The position numbers were made by a program, and so were the translations under genes. The notes under the pieces were generated by a model that saw nothing but the letters and a program-made list of their open reading frames with translations, did no database searches and was not told where the DNA came from. From Azoarcus sp. CIB (lineage in GTDB: Bacteria; Pseudomonadota; Gammaproteobacteria; Burkholderiales; Rhodocyclaceae), in contig NZ_CP011072.1 of the NCBI RefSeq assembly GCF_001190925.1, positions 248,001-312,000 of the forward strand: a stretch of DNA of 64,000 bases, in the 5' to 3' direction. Each line of letters opens with the position of its first letter. Position 1 is the first letter of the stretch. Shown piece by piece: positions 10,501 to 17,431 of the stretch.

Positions 10501-10775
10501 TTGCTCCAGCCGGTGCGGCGCGACAGGAACTCGGAGTAAAACCACACCAGCGCGTAGGTGAGGATGCCTTCGCCCACGACCACCGCGGCGGCGGCGGGCT
10601 TCGTCAGCAGCAGCGGCACGAGGTAACCCGGCACCACCAGGCCGGACAGCACCCAGCCTAGGCGCAGGTTGAAGAACACCACCACCGCAACGCCGATCCA
10701 CACGGTCGTCACGACCGAGCCGGCGAGCCCCCCTTCCGGGAAGATCGGCAGCGGGAACCACTCAGGCATCGCCAC
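7515..10775 (-). CDS. PgsC/CapC-like membrane protein fused to two degenerate hydrolase modules
   Basis: The product has 1086 residues. Residues 1-365 are polytopic membrane sequence with two copies of a CapC/PgsC-like signature: GWVLSGLVVPGYLVP at 40-54, and YGWDFAGILVPSLLA at 227-241, each followed by hydrophobic helices. PgsC is the small membrane partner of the poly-gamma-glutamate ligase in Bacillus and relatives. Residues about 410-610 and 715-950 are soluble and repeat the fold of the neighbouring 303-residue hydrolase: WG.YV strand, VPAP or GAPRP loop, then a DGSAD(V/I) block with an N.(A/L)F helix. The hydrolase His/Glu loop is lost in both copies (VPAPLDER, GAPRPLFE). The normal PgsB ligase is not in view. 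A transport or assembly role for an envelope polymer is inference. The start overlaps the receiver gene by 14 bases. Confidence 0.75.
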   Translation of the reverse strand: MAMPEWFPLPIFPEGGLAGSVVTTVWIGVAVVVFFNLRLGWVLSGLVVPGYLVPLLLTKPAAAAVVVGEGILTYALVWFYSEFLSRRTGWSNFFGRDRFFALVLCSVLVRIAADGFALPALGEWVNQSFQVQLDYRNNLHSFGLIIVALIANNFWKTGLLRGLLPLVVTTGVTLLIVRYGLMTATNFNISSLSYMYEDIAASILASPKAYIILIATAFLASRMNLLYGWDFAGILVPSLLALQWYQPGKILASFVEATVILLLAHAVLKLPAFRGVTVEGGRKLMLFFNISFAYKFVLAWLVLWLVPEQKITDLYGFGYLLPTLIALKMHDKGIYARMTRATLQTSLVAVFGATLAGFALSFLPDPTGIASADGTPPPAVQAHAGKLVEVVREARIAAYRTRLQVSVPTPNAFELDRLREGLMLLADYRREREPARLAAAMKVLEGIDFRIERIEGRYLLLRDSDPGRFWGLYVIDLDADTELAVEVPAPLDERGSAESGAWLFRSMRAQSLAIAGSTRTANKDGSADVLRAPNTAFQMFHQVFGAREVLQVRGYTAESARIAHGWRSELQRPPEGEPASLLWVKGTLPDGLDLARLRELAGSVALRWGELPLPNLQRDTLYARFAELQLHRDDVRRLLGRALAGERGVAETVSERSIEGYLQDWLLSDPTRIAASGTDLYVKPGVEDLLFFDDEVVTPLQAAAAEHYRDGAWAADGLEELRMIQGAATALGYELLRYRHRGSGSGTDYLILAEADRPADAAAARRYWGTYVFRLGPAEPFVVGAPRPLFEHNSFEMAVALFESLRARALLVGGASPAANRDGSADIVRLANKENLFNVVGQSILRQAGDAPLLTVQSRAMSERTDAPLPGADVLLAAGNGALDVSQLGERGRRLVDVFGRYGLSVAFAGGELASAGYEVGAMPQVFYLNATQGKEFVTFWASPLARAGFRQQTGATAQQAQAMALGLASVEEDIAAYVARHERSARTLPSALRAMLARYSASQDIVVLHGALTAHPQLRFERVVDVGSRQGFLAVLDRDGGLLALANLTAREPERDVALKREALRASLDAFVEGRAGWLLMEDAR

Positions 10776-11145
10776 CCGCCAGGTCCACCGCCCGCTGCAG
10801 GAAGTCGTCCATGTCGAGCGGCTTGTGCAGGATCGCGCTCACGCCCAGGGCCTCGAGGCGCTCGCGCTGGCGGGCATCGCGGATCGCCGAGAGCACGATC
10901 ACCGGCGTGTCGAGCGCAGCCTCCTCGCGCATCCAGCGCACCAGCTGCTCGCCGTCGAGCACCGGCATCATGAGGTCGGTGACGACCAGCCGGTAGCGGG
11001 TGCTGCCGAGCTTCTCGATCGCCTCGCCACCGTGGCCCGCGACATCGACGGCCAGCCCGCGGCTCGTCAGCAGGCGTTCGACGACGCGCGCGAGCAGCTC
11101 CTCGTCCTCGACCACCAGCGCGCGGGGAAGGGAAGTCGTGCTCAT
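10762..11145 (-). CDS. Stand-alone response-regulator receiver domain
   Basis: The 127-residue protein is a single CheY-type receiver with no output domain. The acidic pair (Glu13, Asp14), the phospho-acceptor Asp57 in VVTDLMMP, Ser86 in the switch position and Lys108 in HKPLD are all present. The ATG at 11145 overlaps the stop of the CHASE2 kinase-like gene as ATGA, so the two are co-translated. A longer frame through this gene from the kinase region is a shadow. Without a DNA-binding domain it should act through protein contacts, possibly on the operon's membrane proteins, which is inference. Phosphorylation by the degraded upstream kinase is doubtful, so another kinase may supply it. Confidence 0.92.
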   Translation of the reverse strand: MSTTSLPRALVVEDEELLARVVERLLTSRGLAVDVAGHGGEAIEKLGSTRYRLVVTDLMMPVLDGEQLVRWMREEAALDTPVIVLSAIRDARQRERLEALGVSAILHKPLDMDDFLQRAVDLAGGDA

Positions 11146-13814
11146 TGGAAACTCCTCAGTGTCAGGGCGATCCGGAAGCCTTCGCCCAGTCCGGTGGACA
11201 CCCGTGCCTGGCCACCCCAGTGGCCGATGCGCTGCAGTGCGCGGCGCAGGCGGGCGAAGGGGTCGTCGCCGGCGCTCGCCGCGGCCGCGAGGCTCGCGTC
11301 CAGGCGCGCCTGCGGCATGCCGAAGCCGCTGTTCGTCAGCACCAACTCGACATGGTCGGCGCGATCGATCAGGCTCACGCCGATGCGCGAGCCCTCGACC
11401 GCGTCCTCGAGCAGGAAGTCCAGCAGCGTCGCCAGCGTTGCCGGAAGCTCGCGCGGGTTCGCGTACGCGAGCACGGGCGTCGTCGGCATGTGCACATCGA
11501 AGCCGATGCGGCGCTCGTCCGCGCTGGGGCGCAGCGCGTCGACCGCGTGCGTGGTCGGCTCGCGCGGATCCACCGGATAGCTGCCGCCGAAGTCGACCTG
11601 CAGCTCGTGCGTGAGCAGGTCCTGCACCCGCGCCAGCGTCGCCGTGGCCTTGCGGCACTGCGCGTCGATCAGTGGGTTCATCTCGTCCAGCGCCGCGGGC
11701 TCGATCTGCAGCAGCTTCGTCGCGCCCAGCACCGCCGCGAGATGGTTGTTCAGCTGGTGGCACAGGTAGCCCATGAGTTCGCCCTTCACGCCATACAGGC
11801 GGTGGATCTCGGCGACGTCGATCATCTCCAGCAACAGGCCGTGGCTGCGGAACGGCGTCGTGTCGCCCGTCGCTTCGGGATCCTGCTCCAGCGAGCGCAG
11901 GCTCAGGATGTAGTGGCCCGGCGCGTCGCCCGGCAGCTGCGCCGGCAGCACCGTCGGCGCGCTGGCCGACAGCAGCGCCTGCACCGTCTGGCGCACGCGG
12001 CCGGCGTCCTGGCCCGACAGCGTCGCGATCAGGTCCGCGGCCGTCATGCCGTAGGGCGCGAGGCCGGCGCCGGCGAGCAGCGTGCTCATGCGCTCGTTCG
12101 CCAGCACCACGCGGCCGAACAGGTCGAACACGATCGCCGCCGTCGACAGGCCCGCGAACAGGTGCTCGAAGCTCGACACGCGCCGCTCCAGCGCGACGAT
12201 CGCCTGCGACAGGCGGCGGTGCTGCGTGATCGCATCGTCGCTCAGGTAACGGCGCCACGCCGCTCCCTCGTTCGCCTGCCGCGCCTGCCACAGCTGGCGC
12301 TGATACAGCAGCTCGCCGATCTGCCCGGCGATGTTGTCCACCATCGCGCGGAAGTGCGCGATGTCGCCGACGCGCTCTTCCTCGACGCCGAAGGCCCAGA
12401 AGCCCAGCACCTCGGCGCCGAAGATCAGCGGCGCGAGGAACTGCCGCTCGCGGCCCGGCTGCACCGTCAGGTAGGGCCGCCGCACGACGTCGATCTCGAC
12501 CACCCCGCGCTGCTCGATCGCCAGCGTGTAGGGCACGCGCTGGTAGTCGCGACGCAGCTCGTCGATGTCGCCCATCGAGCAGCGCAGCGCATGGATCTCG
12601 CGCACGCGGTGGTCGTCCGGTACGCGCTCGAGGAAGATCGTGCGGTTCGACTGCAGGATCTGGTCGACCAGATTCGTCACGTAGATCCAGTGCTCGTCGC
12701 TCTCGGCGAAGCCCGGCGGCAGGTAGCGGTTCTGCAGCTTGGTCGACGTCTCGCCGATCAGCTTGCGCAGGCGGCGGTCCTCGGTGCGCGCCTTGGCGCG
12801 GTACACCAACGGGAAGGCCAGCGCGGTCATCAGCGACAGCTCCAGCACCGGCGGCCACAGGTCGAAGAGACGCATCGTCAGCCACGCGAACGGTACGCTG
12901 CCGGCGATCAGCGCGAGGCTCACCCAGAAGGCCGAAAACAGGCGCAGCGGCTGGAAGGCCACCACCAGCGCGACGCCACTGAGGATCAGCGCCAGCACGC
13001 TCGCCACCGGCCCGAACTCGCGCACCGCCTTGTCCTGCAGCAGGCTGTCGAGCGCGAGGCCGTGCACCTCCAGCTGCGTCAGGCGCTTGCCGCGCGGCAT
13101 GCCCGGCGCGTCGTAGTGTGCCAGCCACGGCTGCGCCGCGTGCCCGACCATCACCGTGCGGTCCTGCACCAACTCCGGCACGGGCGCCTCGCGCTCCAGC
13201 CGATCGGCGCCGATGCGCGGCAGCGTCGTGCCGCGGTGGTAGTTGATGCCGAACATGGCCGGCACCGGCGTGCGTCCCGCCGCCGTCGCCGCGGCCTTCT
13301 CGATGCCCGGCAGCAGCCGCGGCCCGATGCGGAAGTCGCCGGACTGGCCGCGCTGCGATCCGCCCTCGCCGAGCGGCAGCGCGACGAGCGCCGTGCGCAC
13401 GCGCTGCGCGAGGTCGTCGGGGAGCGCCTCGGGGGCACGCAGCTGCGGCGGATTGCCGGACTCGAGTGGCGCGCGGCCGACCAGCACGCGCTCGTCGCCC
13501 CATGCGGCCAGCGCGCGCAGCTCCGTTGCGGTCAGCGGCGCGACGAACACGAGCTGTCGCGCACCGGCGGCGAACAGGCGCTCGCCGAGTTGCGGCCAGT
13601 CGTGCGTCTCGCCGGGCCGCGTCTCGACCAGCAGCACCTCGTAGCGCGCGCTCGAAGGCTCGCCCATCGCCCCGACGATGAAGTCGTAATAGACGTGGTC
13701 GAGGGCGCGCAGTCCCCCGAGCATCGAAATCAGCCACACCGCAACCACCGCGGTGGCGCCTGCGACGAAGCCCGGAAGCTCGCGCAGGCGTTGCCACAGG
13801 ATTGCAGGTCGCAT
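11142..13814 (-). CDS. CHASE2-type sensor with degenerate histidine-kinase core
   Basis: The product has 890 residues. There is an N-terminal membrane helix (20-34), an extracytoplasmic CHASE2-like region (about 35-265), and three further helices (about 268-338). Next come cytoplasmic GAF-like (about 370-505) and PAS-like (about 545-670) regions and a C-terminal kinase-like part. His686 in LCHQLNNHL sits where a HisKA phospho-acceptor would be. The ATP-binding part is poor: the N-box asparagines are replaced (LLDFLLEDAVE, 797-807), the usual DNG.G is TNSGFG (827-832), and no GTGLGL is seen. It is first in the operon and probably senses an envelope signal. Whether it can still autophosphorylate is doubtful. 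CHASE2 assignment comes from topology and position, so it is moderately sure. Confidence 0.8.
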   Translation of the reverse strand: MRPAILWQRLRELPGFVAGATAVVAVWLISMLGGLRALDHVYYDFIVGAMGEPSSARYEVLLVETRPGETHDWPQLGERLFAAGARQLVFVAPLTATELRALAAWGDERVLVGRAPLESGNPPQLRAPEALPDDLAQRVRTALVALPLGEGGSQRGQSGDFRIGPRLLPGIEKAAATAAGRTPVPAMFGINYHRGTTLPRIGADRLEREAPVPELVQDRTVMVGHAAQPWLAHYDAPGMPRGKRLTQLEVHGLALDSLLQDKAVREFGPVASVLALILSGVALVVAFQPLRLFSAFWVSLALIAGSVPFAWLTMRLFDLWPPVLELSLMTALAFPLVYRAKARTEDRRLRKLIGETSTKLQNRYLPPGFAESDEHWIYVTNLVDQILQSNRTIFLERVPDDHRVREIHALRCSMGDIDELRRDYQRVPYTLAIEQRGVVEIDVVRRPYLTVQPGRERQFLAPLIFGAEVLGFWAFGVEEERVGDIAHFRAMVDNIAGQIGELLYQRQLWQARQANEGAAWRRYLSDDAITQHRRLSQAIVALERRVSSFEHLFAGLSTAAIVFDLFGRVVLANERMSTLLAGAGLAPYGMTAADLIATLSGQDAGRVRQTVQALLSASAPTVLPAQLPGDAPGHYILSLRSLEQDPEATGDTTPFRSHGLLLEMIDVAEIHRLYGVKGELMGYLCHQLNNHLAAVLGATKLLQIEPAALDEMNPLIDAQCRKATATLARVQDLLTHELQVDFGGSYPVDPREPTTHAVDALRPSADERRIGFDVHMPTTPVLAYANPRELPATLATLLDFLLEDAVEGSRIGVSLIDRADHVELVLTNSGFGMPQARLDASLAAAASAGDDPFARLRRALQRIGHWGGQARVSTGLGEGFRIALTLRSFQ

Positions 13815-13973
13815 CCTCCGGCTTCCCCTTTTCAGACGAAAAGTGCTGCGGCCTCCTTCACGGGGGCGCTTGCACGCGTGTCGCCCACTGAAGGGAGCGA
13901 CGTGAATTGGACTTGTTCGTGTCGCCCGTCACGGCAGACATACGGGATTATAGGTACGAGACTCGGCCTTACA

Positions 13974-13987
13974 CTGATCCAGGTCAA
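13974..13987. promoter_or_regulatory. Possible FNR/DNR-type box
   Basis: CTGAT-CCAG-GTCAA matches the FNR-type consensus TTGAT-N4-ATCAA at 8 of 10 positions. It lies between the divergent CHASE2 operon (start 13814) and the nfeD-like gene (start 14087). Spacing to a TATAAG at 14001-14006 is shorter than a class II site needs, so function is uncertain. Confidence 0.3.
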
Positions 13988-14086
13988 TCGTGCTCGTTTG
14001 TATAAGAATCTTTCAATTTCATTATGGATACTGTCCCGCGGACAGCTTGATGACATCCCGCTACAATCGGCGGCGAGGAGGATGCT

Positions 14087-14530
14087 ATGAATATCGAATG
14101 GTGGCACTGGACCGTCGTCGGCATCGCGCTGATCCTGGCCGAGCTGGCGCTGCCGTCCTTCTTCCTGATCTGGTTCGGCATCGCGGGGTTGGCGATGGCG
14201 CTCGTGCTGCTCGTCGCGCCCGAACTGTCGCTCACCGCCCAGATCGCCACCTGGACCGCCCTGTCGCTGGTCATGGTCGTGCTGTGGTTCCGCGTGTTCA
14301 AGCCCAGCTTCCACAAGACCCGCATCGGCACCTCCGCGGGCGAGGTCATCGGCGAAGTCGGCCTGCTGGTCGGCGCGGTCGCGCCCTTCCAGCGCGGCAA
14401 GGTGCGCTTTCAGCGACCGCTGCTGGGTGCGGAGGAATGGGTGTGCCTCGCCGAAAGTCCGATTGCAGCCGGCGAACGCGTGCGCGTCGTCGCCGTCGAG
14501 GGCAGTTTCCTGAAAGTCGTCAAAGCCTGA
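14087..14530 (+). CDS. NfeD-like membrane protein
   Basis: The 147-residue protein has two or three N-terminal membrane helices (about residues 6-75) with the aromatic-rich start MNIEWWHW typical of short NfeD proteins. A C-terminal OB-fold-like beta domain (about 85-147) contains the usual G.V/GERVRVV pattern. NfeD proteins pair with SPFH (stomatin-like) proteins in membrane microdomains, and such a partner follows 9 bases downstream. The start is preceded by a strong GAGGAGGA ribosome site. The call is clear, while the exact cellular role of such pairs is not well defined. Confidence 0.93.
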   Translation: MNIEWWHWTVVGIALILAELALPSFFLIWFGIAGLAMALVLLVAPELSLTAQIATWTALSLVMVVLWFRVFKPSFHKTRIGTSAGEVIGEVGLLVGAVAPFQRGKVRFQRPLLGAEEWVCLAESPIAAGERVRVVAVEGSFLKVVKA

Positions 14531-14539
14531 GGAGGTTTC

Positions 14540-15403
14540 ATGAGCGGTAGTTTCGTCTTCGTCGTCGCGGTACTCATCTTTGTCGTCGTCACCCTCGCCA
14601 AGGGCGTGCGCATCCTGCCGCAGGGCGAGGAATGGATCGTCGAGCGTCTCGGCAAGTACAACGGGACGCTCAAGCCCGGCCTCAACATCATCATTCCCTA
14701 CCTCGACCGCGTCGCCTACAAGCTCGTCACCAAGGACATCATCCTCGACGTGCAGGAACAGGAAGTCATCACGCGCGACAACGCCGTGATCCTTACCAAC
14801 GCCATCGCCTTCATCAAGGTCACCGACCCGGTGAAGGCCGTGTATGGCGTCACCGACTTCGCCGAGGCGATCCGCAACCTGATCATGACCACGCTACGCT
14901 CCATCGTCGGCGAGATGGAACTCGACGAGGCGCTGTCCTCGCGCGACAAGATCAAGGCACGCCTGCGCGAGAGCATCGCCGACGAGGCCGTCGACTGGGG
15001 CCTCACGGTGAAGTCCGTCGAGATCCAGGACATCAAGCCCTCGCAGTCGATGCAGCGCGCGATGGAAATGCAGGCCGCCGCCGAGCGCGAACGCAAGGCC
15101 GCCGTCACCAAGGCCGAAGGCGCCAAGCAGGCCGCCATCCTCGAGGCCGAAGCGCGTCTCGAATCCGCCAAGCGCGACGCCAACGCCCAGGTCATGCTCG
15201 CCGAAGCCTCCGCCGAAGCGATCCGCCGCGTCGCCGCCGCGGTCGGCGACCAGACCGGCCCGATGATGTACCTGCTGGGCGAGAAGTACATCGCGTCGAT
15301 GGAACGCATGGGCTCGTCCGAGAGCGCCAAGGTCGTCGTGCTGCCGGCCGACCTGCAGGAGACGGTCCGCGGCCTGCTTGCCCGTGGCAGGGCGGCGATG
15401 TAG
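14540..15403 (+). CDS. SPFH/stomatin-like protein (QmcA type)
   Basis: The 287-residue protein has an N-terminal membrane anchor (about 4-21), then an SPFH/band 7 domain starting GVRILPQGEEWIVERLGKY. The domain carries the signature IIIPYLDRVAYK and the helix region EMELDEALSSRD. A long Ala/Glu/Lys-rich coiled coil (about 180-235: AAAERERKAAVTKAEGAKQA) follows. Proteins of this kind form ring-like oligomers in the membrane and organise microdomains. It sits 9 bases after the nfeD-like gene with GAGGAGG overlapping that gene's end, so the two form an operon. Length and architecture match the QmcA/stomatin-like group. Confidence 0.94.
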   Translation: MSGSFVFVVAVLIFVVVTLAKGVRILPQGEEWIVERLGKYNGTLKPGLNIIIPYLDRVAYKLVTKDIILDVQEQEVITRDNAVILTNAIAFIKVTDPVKAVYGVTDFAEAIRNLIMTTLRSIVGEMELDEALSSRDKIKARLRESIADEAVDWGLTVKSVEIQDIKPSQSMQRAMEMQAAAERERKAAVTKAEGAKQAAILEAEARLESAKRDANAQVMLAEASAEAIRRVAAAVGDQTGPMMYLLGEKYIASMERMGSSESAKVVVLPADLQETVRGLLARGRAAM

Positions 15404-15816
15404 GCGGCGGTCGCTGCGTCAGCGGGATGCCGTAAGGGTGCCGAAGCGTCGTCACGAAACAGACTGTTACCGCTGTCCAGCGCCGGCGGGGATCCGCCGC
15501 AAGCGGGAGACCGGTCCGCCACTCCAGGTTGCATGAAGTGCAATCCGATCAATGATTTACGTGTCAGGCGCCCCCGCCTGACAGCGGCCGCCGGACGGCG
15601 ACCGGGTCCGGCGCAATCGCCTCGGTCGCGATGGGCGCCTTCCCCTGCGGAACTCTGAAACCATGGGGGGTCCAATACTTCTGTCGATCGGCCCGCTGCA
15701 ACCGAATCCTTCCTCAAGAGGGCATGCATGCGGCTGCCGGGGGTGCGGAATCGATCCAAGCGCTCGTTCTACGCGGACGAGACGCGCAGACAGACCCCAA
15801 CAGGCAGGAGGATGCT
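15404..15816. other. 413-base intergenic region with a 9-bp hairpin
   Basis: No coding sequence is convincing here. A perfect inverted repeat, TGTCAGGCG (15562-15570), CCCC loop, CGCCTGACA (15575-15583), lies 158 bases past the SPFH stop. It has no T-tract, so it may be a weak terminator or a processing site. The rest should hold the promoter of the PRC-barrel gene, but I cannot point to clear -35/-10 boxes. Confidence 0.5.
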
Positions 15817-16410
15817 ATGAGTTCCATGAAACGGAAGTCGTTGCTGGCCATCGCCGTCACAACGCTCGTTGCGGTCCCGCTAGGGGCTGCGGCGGCGGAC
15901 CAGTACTCGGAGGGCCAGAGCCAGCAGCAGCACTCGCGGATGAGTACTTCGGGGCAACTGAAGACGATGACGCCGAGCCAGCTGCGAGGAACCCAGGTCG
16001 TCGGGACCAACGGCGAGCATATCGGTTCGGTGAAGACGGTCGTCCAAAGCCGTCAGGACAAGAACATCCAGGCTGTGATCGCCACCAGCAGCGCCATGGG
16101 TGGCGACGGCAGGGATGTCACCGTGCCGCTCGACCGCATGCGCTACGAGGACGGCAAGCTGCGCTTGAGCGCGAGCGCCGACGACCTGAGAACATGGCCC
16201 ACATACCGTGGCGATCAGTACGTCGAACTGCGGCCGATGGACCAGCCGCTGAGCGAATTCTCGGCGTTCGAGACCGTACCGGACCGGTCGGCGACGCACA
16301 GCCAGATGAGAAGCGGCGAACGGGGCCCGATGTGGCGTCAGGGCAGCCAAACGGGTGCCGAGAGCCGCACGAACGCGTTCTATCCCGAGACGCAGCAGTT
16401 CACGCCGTAG
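15817..16410 (+). CDS. Exported PRC-barrel domain protein
   Basis: The product has 197 residues. The chosen ATG has an AGGAGG ribosome site 6 bases upstream and opens a signal peptide (MKRKSLLAIAVTTLVAVPLG then AAAAD); an ATG 186 bases upstream in frame has no such support. Residues about 48-115 form a PRC-barrel-like domain (LRGTQVVGTNGEHIGSVKTVV, then a strand ending DVTVPLDRMRYEDGKLRL). The remaining C-terminus is polar and low in structure. PRC-barrel proteins of this kind in proteobacteria are often stress- or envelope-associated, but the ligand here is unknown. It appears to be a single-gene unit, closed by a hairpin at 16458-16493. Confidence 0.88.
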   Translation: MSSMKRKSLLAIAVTTLVAVPLGAAAADQYSEGQSQQQHSRMSTSGQLKTMTPSQLRGTQVVGTNGEHIGSVKTVVQSRQDKNIQAVIATSSAMGGDGRDVTVPLDRMRYEDGKLRLSASADDLRTWPTYRGDQYVELRPMDQPLSEFSAFETVPDRSATHSQMRSGERGPMWRQGSQTGAESRTNAFYPETQQFTP

Positions 16411-16457
16411 ACGTACCGGAACGGAGCGAAGCGGGACAGCACCTGTTCCTTGTCGCG

Positions 16458-16493
16458 CGAAGGCCGGCGCGCCGGAGGGCGTGCCGGCCTTCG
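16458..16493. terminator. Convergent hairpin between PRC-barrel and retropepsin-like genes
   Basis: Sixteen-base arms 16458-16473 and 16478-16493 pair with one G-U wobble around a GGAG loop, directly before the stop of the minus-strand gene. It is very GC-rich and followed by ATCATTT on the plus strand. It probably ends transcription from both sides. Confidence 0.7.
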
Positions 16494-16494
16494 A

Positions 16495-17010
16495 TCATTT
16501 GTCGAAGGCCGCGAGGTCGGCGATGTCGCCCGACGGGCCTGTCGCCGCCGTCAGGCAGTTGCTGAGGACGAGGCGCGGCGGCTCGAACGAGAAAATGAAG
16601 GGCGCCGCACGCTGGAGCGCGCTGAGTCCCAGGATCGGGCGCGTTGCCCCGGGGAAGACCGCGGCCTCGACGTCCTTGAGCCAGCATCCACCGCCGATGC
16701 TGACGGCCTCGATCAGGTACACCGGCACGGTCAGCTCGTTGCCGTTCGCGAGCCTGCCGCGCAAGTCCTTCACGTAGCGCGCCCGGCCCGCCGCCTCGAG
16801 CTGCGCCAGCATCTCCTCGTTGATCGTCATGTAGCCGGAGCCGGTATCCACCATCAGGTCGACCGTCCCGAGGCCCTCGATGCGGCCCTCGACTGAGAAT
16901 GTCGTCGCGCTGGTCGCGCGCATATCGACGGTCGTGTCGAACTCCCCGGCAGATGCGAAGCTGAAGGTGCCCGCGAGCACTGCGGTCAAGAGGCACGGAA
17001 TTTTCTTCAT
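16495..17010 (-). CDS. Exported retropepsin-like aspartic protease family protein
   Basis: The 171-residue protein has a signal peptide (MKKIPCLLTAVLAGTFSFASAG). The start at 17010 was preferred to an upstream in-frame start because it opens the signal peptide. The motif VDTGSGYMTI is the D-T-G flap motif of clan AA (retropepsin-like) proteases, and ILGLSAL near the C-terminus is the matching hydrophobic-Gly signature. Only one DTG is present per chain, so an active enzyme would be a dimer. Two later cysteines (GGCWLKD and LSNCLT) could form a disulfide in the periplasm. The substrate is unknown. The gene converges on the PRC-barrel gene. Confidence 0.85.
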   Translation of the reverse strand: MKKIPCLLTAVLAGTFSFASAGEFDTTVDMRATSATTFSVEGRIEGLGTVDLMVDTGSGYMTINEEMLAQLEAAGRARYVKDLRGRLANGNELTVPVYLIEAVSIGGGCWLKDVEAAVFPGATRPILGLSALQRAAPFIFSFEPPRLVLSNCLTAATGPSGDIADLAAFDK

Positions 17011-17431
17011 GCAACGATCCCCGGAAAAGCGGTTTGACGGTGAGTCCGGCGGTCCGGACATCGTGATGGTAAATCAAGCAACAGCCGTGCCGTCTGCACG
17101 CGACCGCACTTGAGCTAACGGCCTGATTTGCAATTTCTTTAGCGGATCGCGAAGAACCGCTCGTGGCGCGGCTCTCCGCTTCAGGCACGCCGTCCGCGCG
17201 CGGTCCGTCGCACCGCGGCGTGGTCCGCTTTCCCGAGCATCGATCCCGAAACGGGGAATGCCGCGGGCTGCCCACCCCATCCCGGTGCACGTCCGCCCGG
17301 CAGCGCGAGGCGATATCGGGTACGGTGGCGGTGCGCCGGAGGTATCGCCATGCGATACTTGATGACATGCGCTCGCACCGCTCACGCCATGCGGATAATC
17401 TGGGCGCCACTTCCCCGACGGACCGCCGACC
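17011..17431. promoter_or_regulatory. 421-base divergent intergenic region with a perfect dyad
   Basis: This separates the retropepsin-like gene (minus) from the XRE regulator (plus) and holds no gene that I can support. GTATCGC-CAT-GCGATAC at 17342-17358 is a perfect 7-bp inverted repeat with a 3-base spacer. It ends 73 bases before the XRE start. It is a plausible autoregulatory operator for that regulator, on position alone. Confidence 0.45.

Noticed and set aside
10762-13797. A 1011-codon minus-strand reading that joins the kinase region to the receiver
   Set aside because: Only its last 127 codons are real (the receiver). The part over the kinase gene is shadow, as the kinase is in another frame and both overlap by ATGA.
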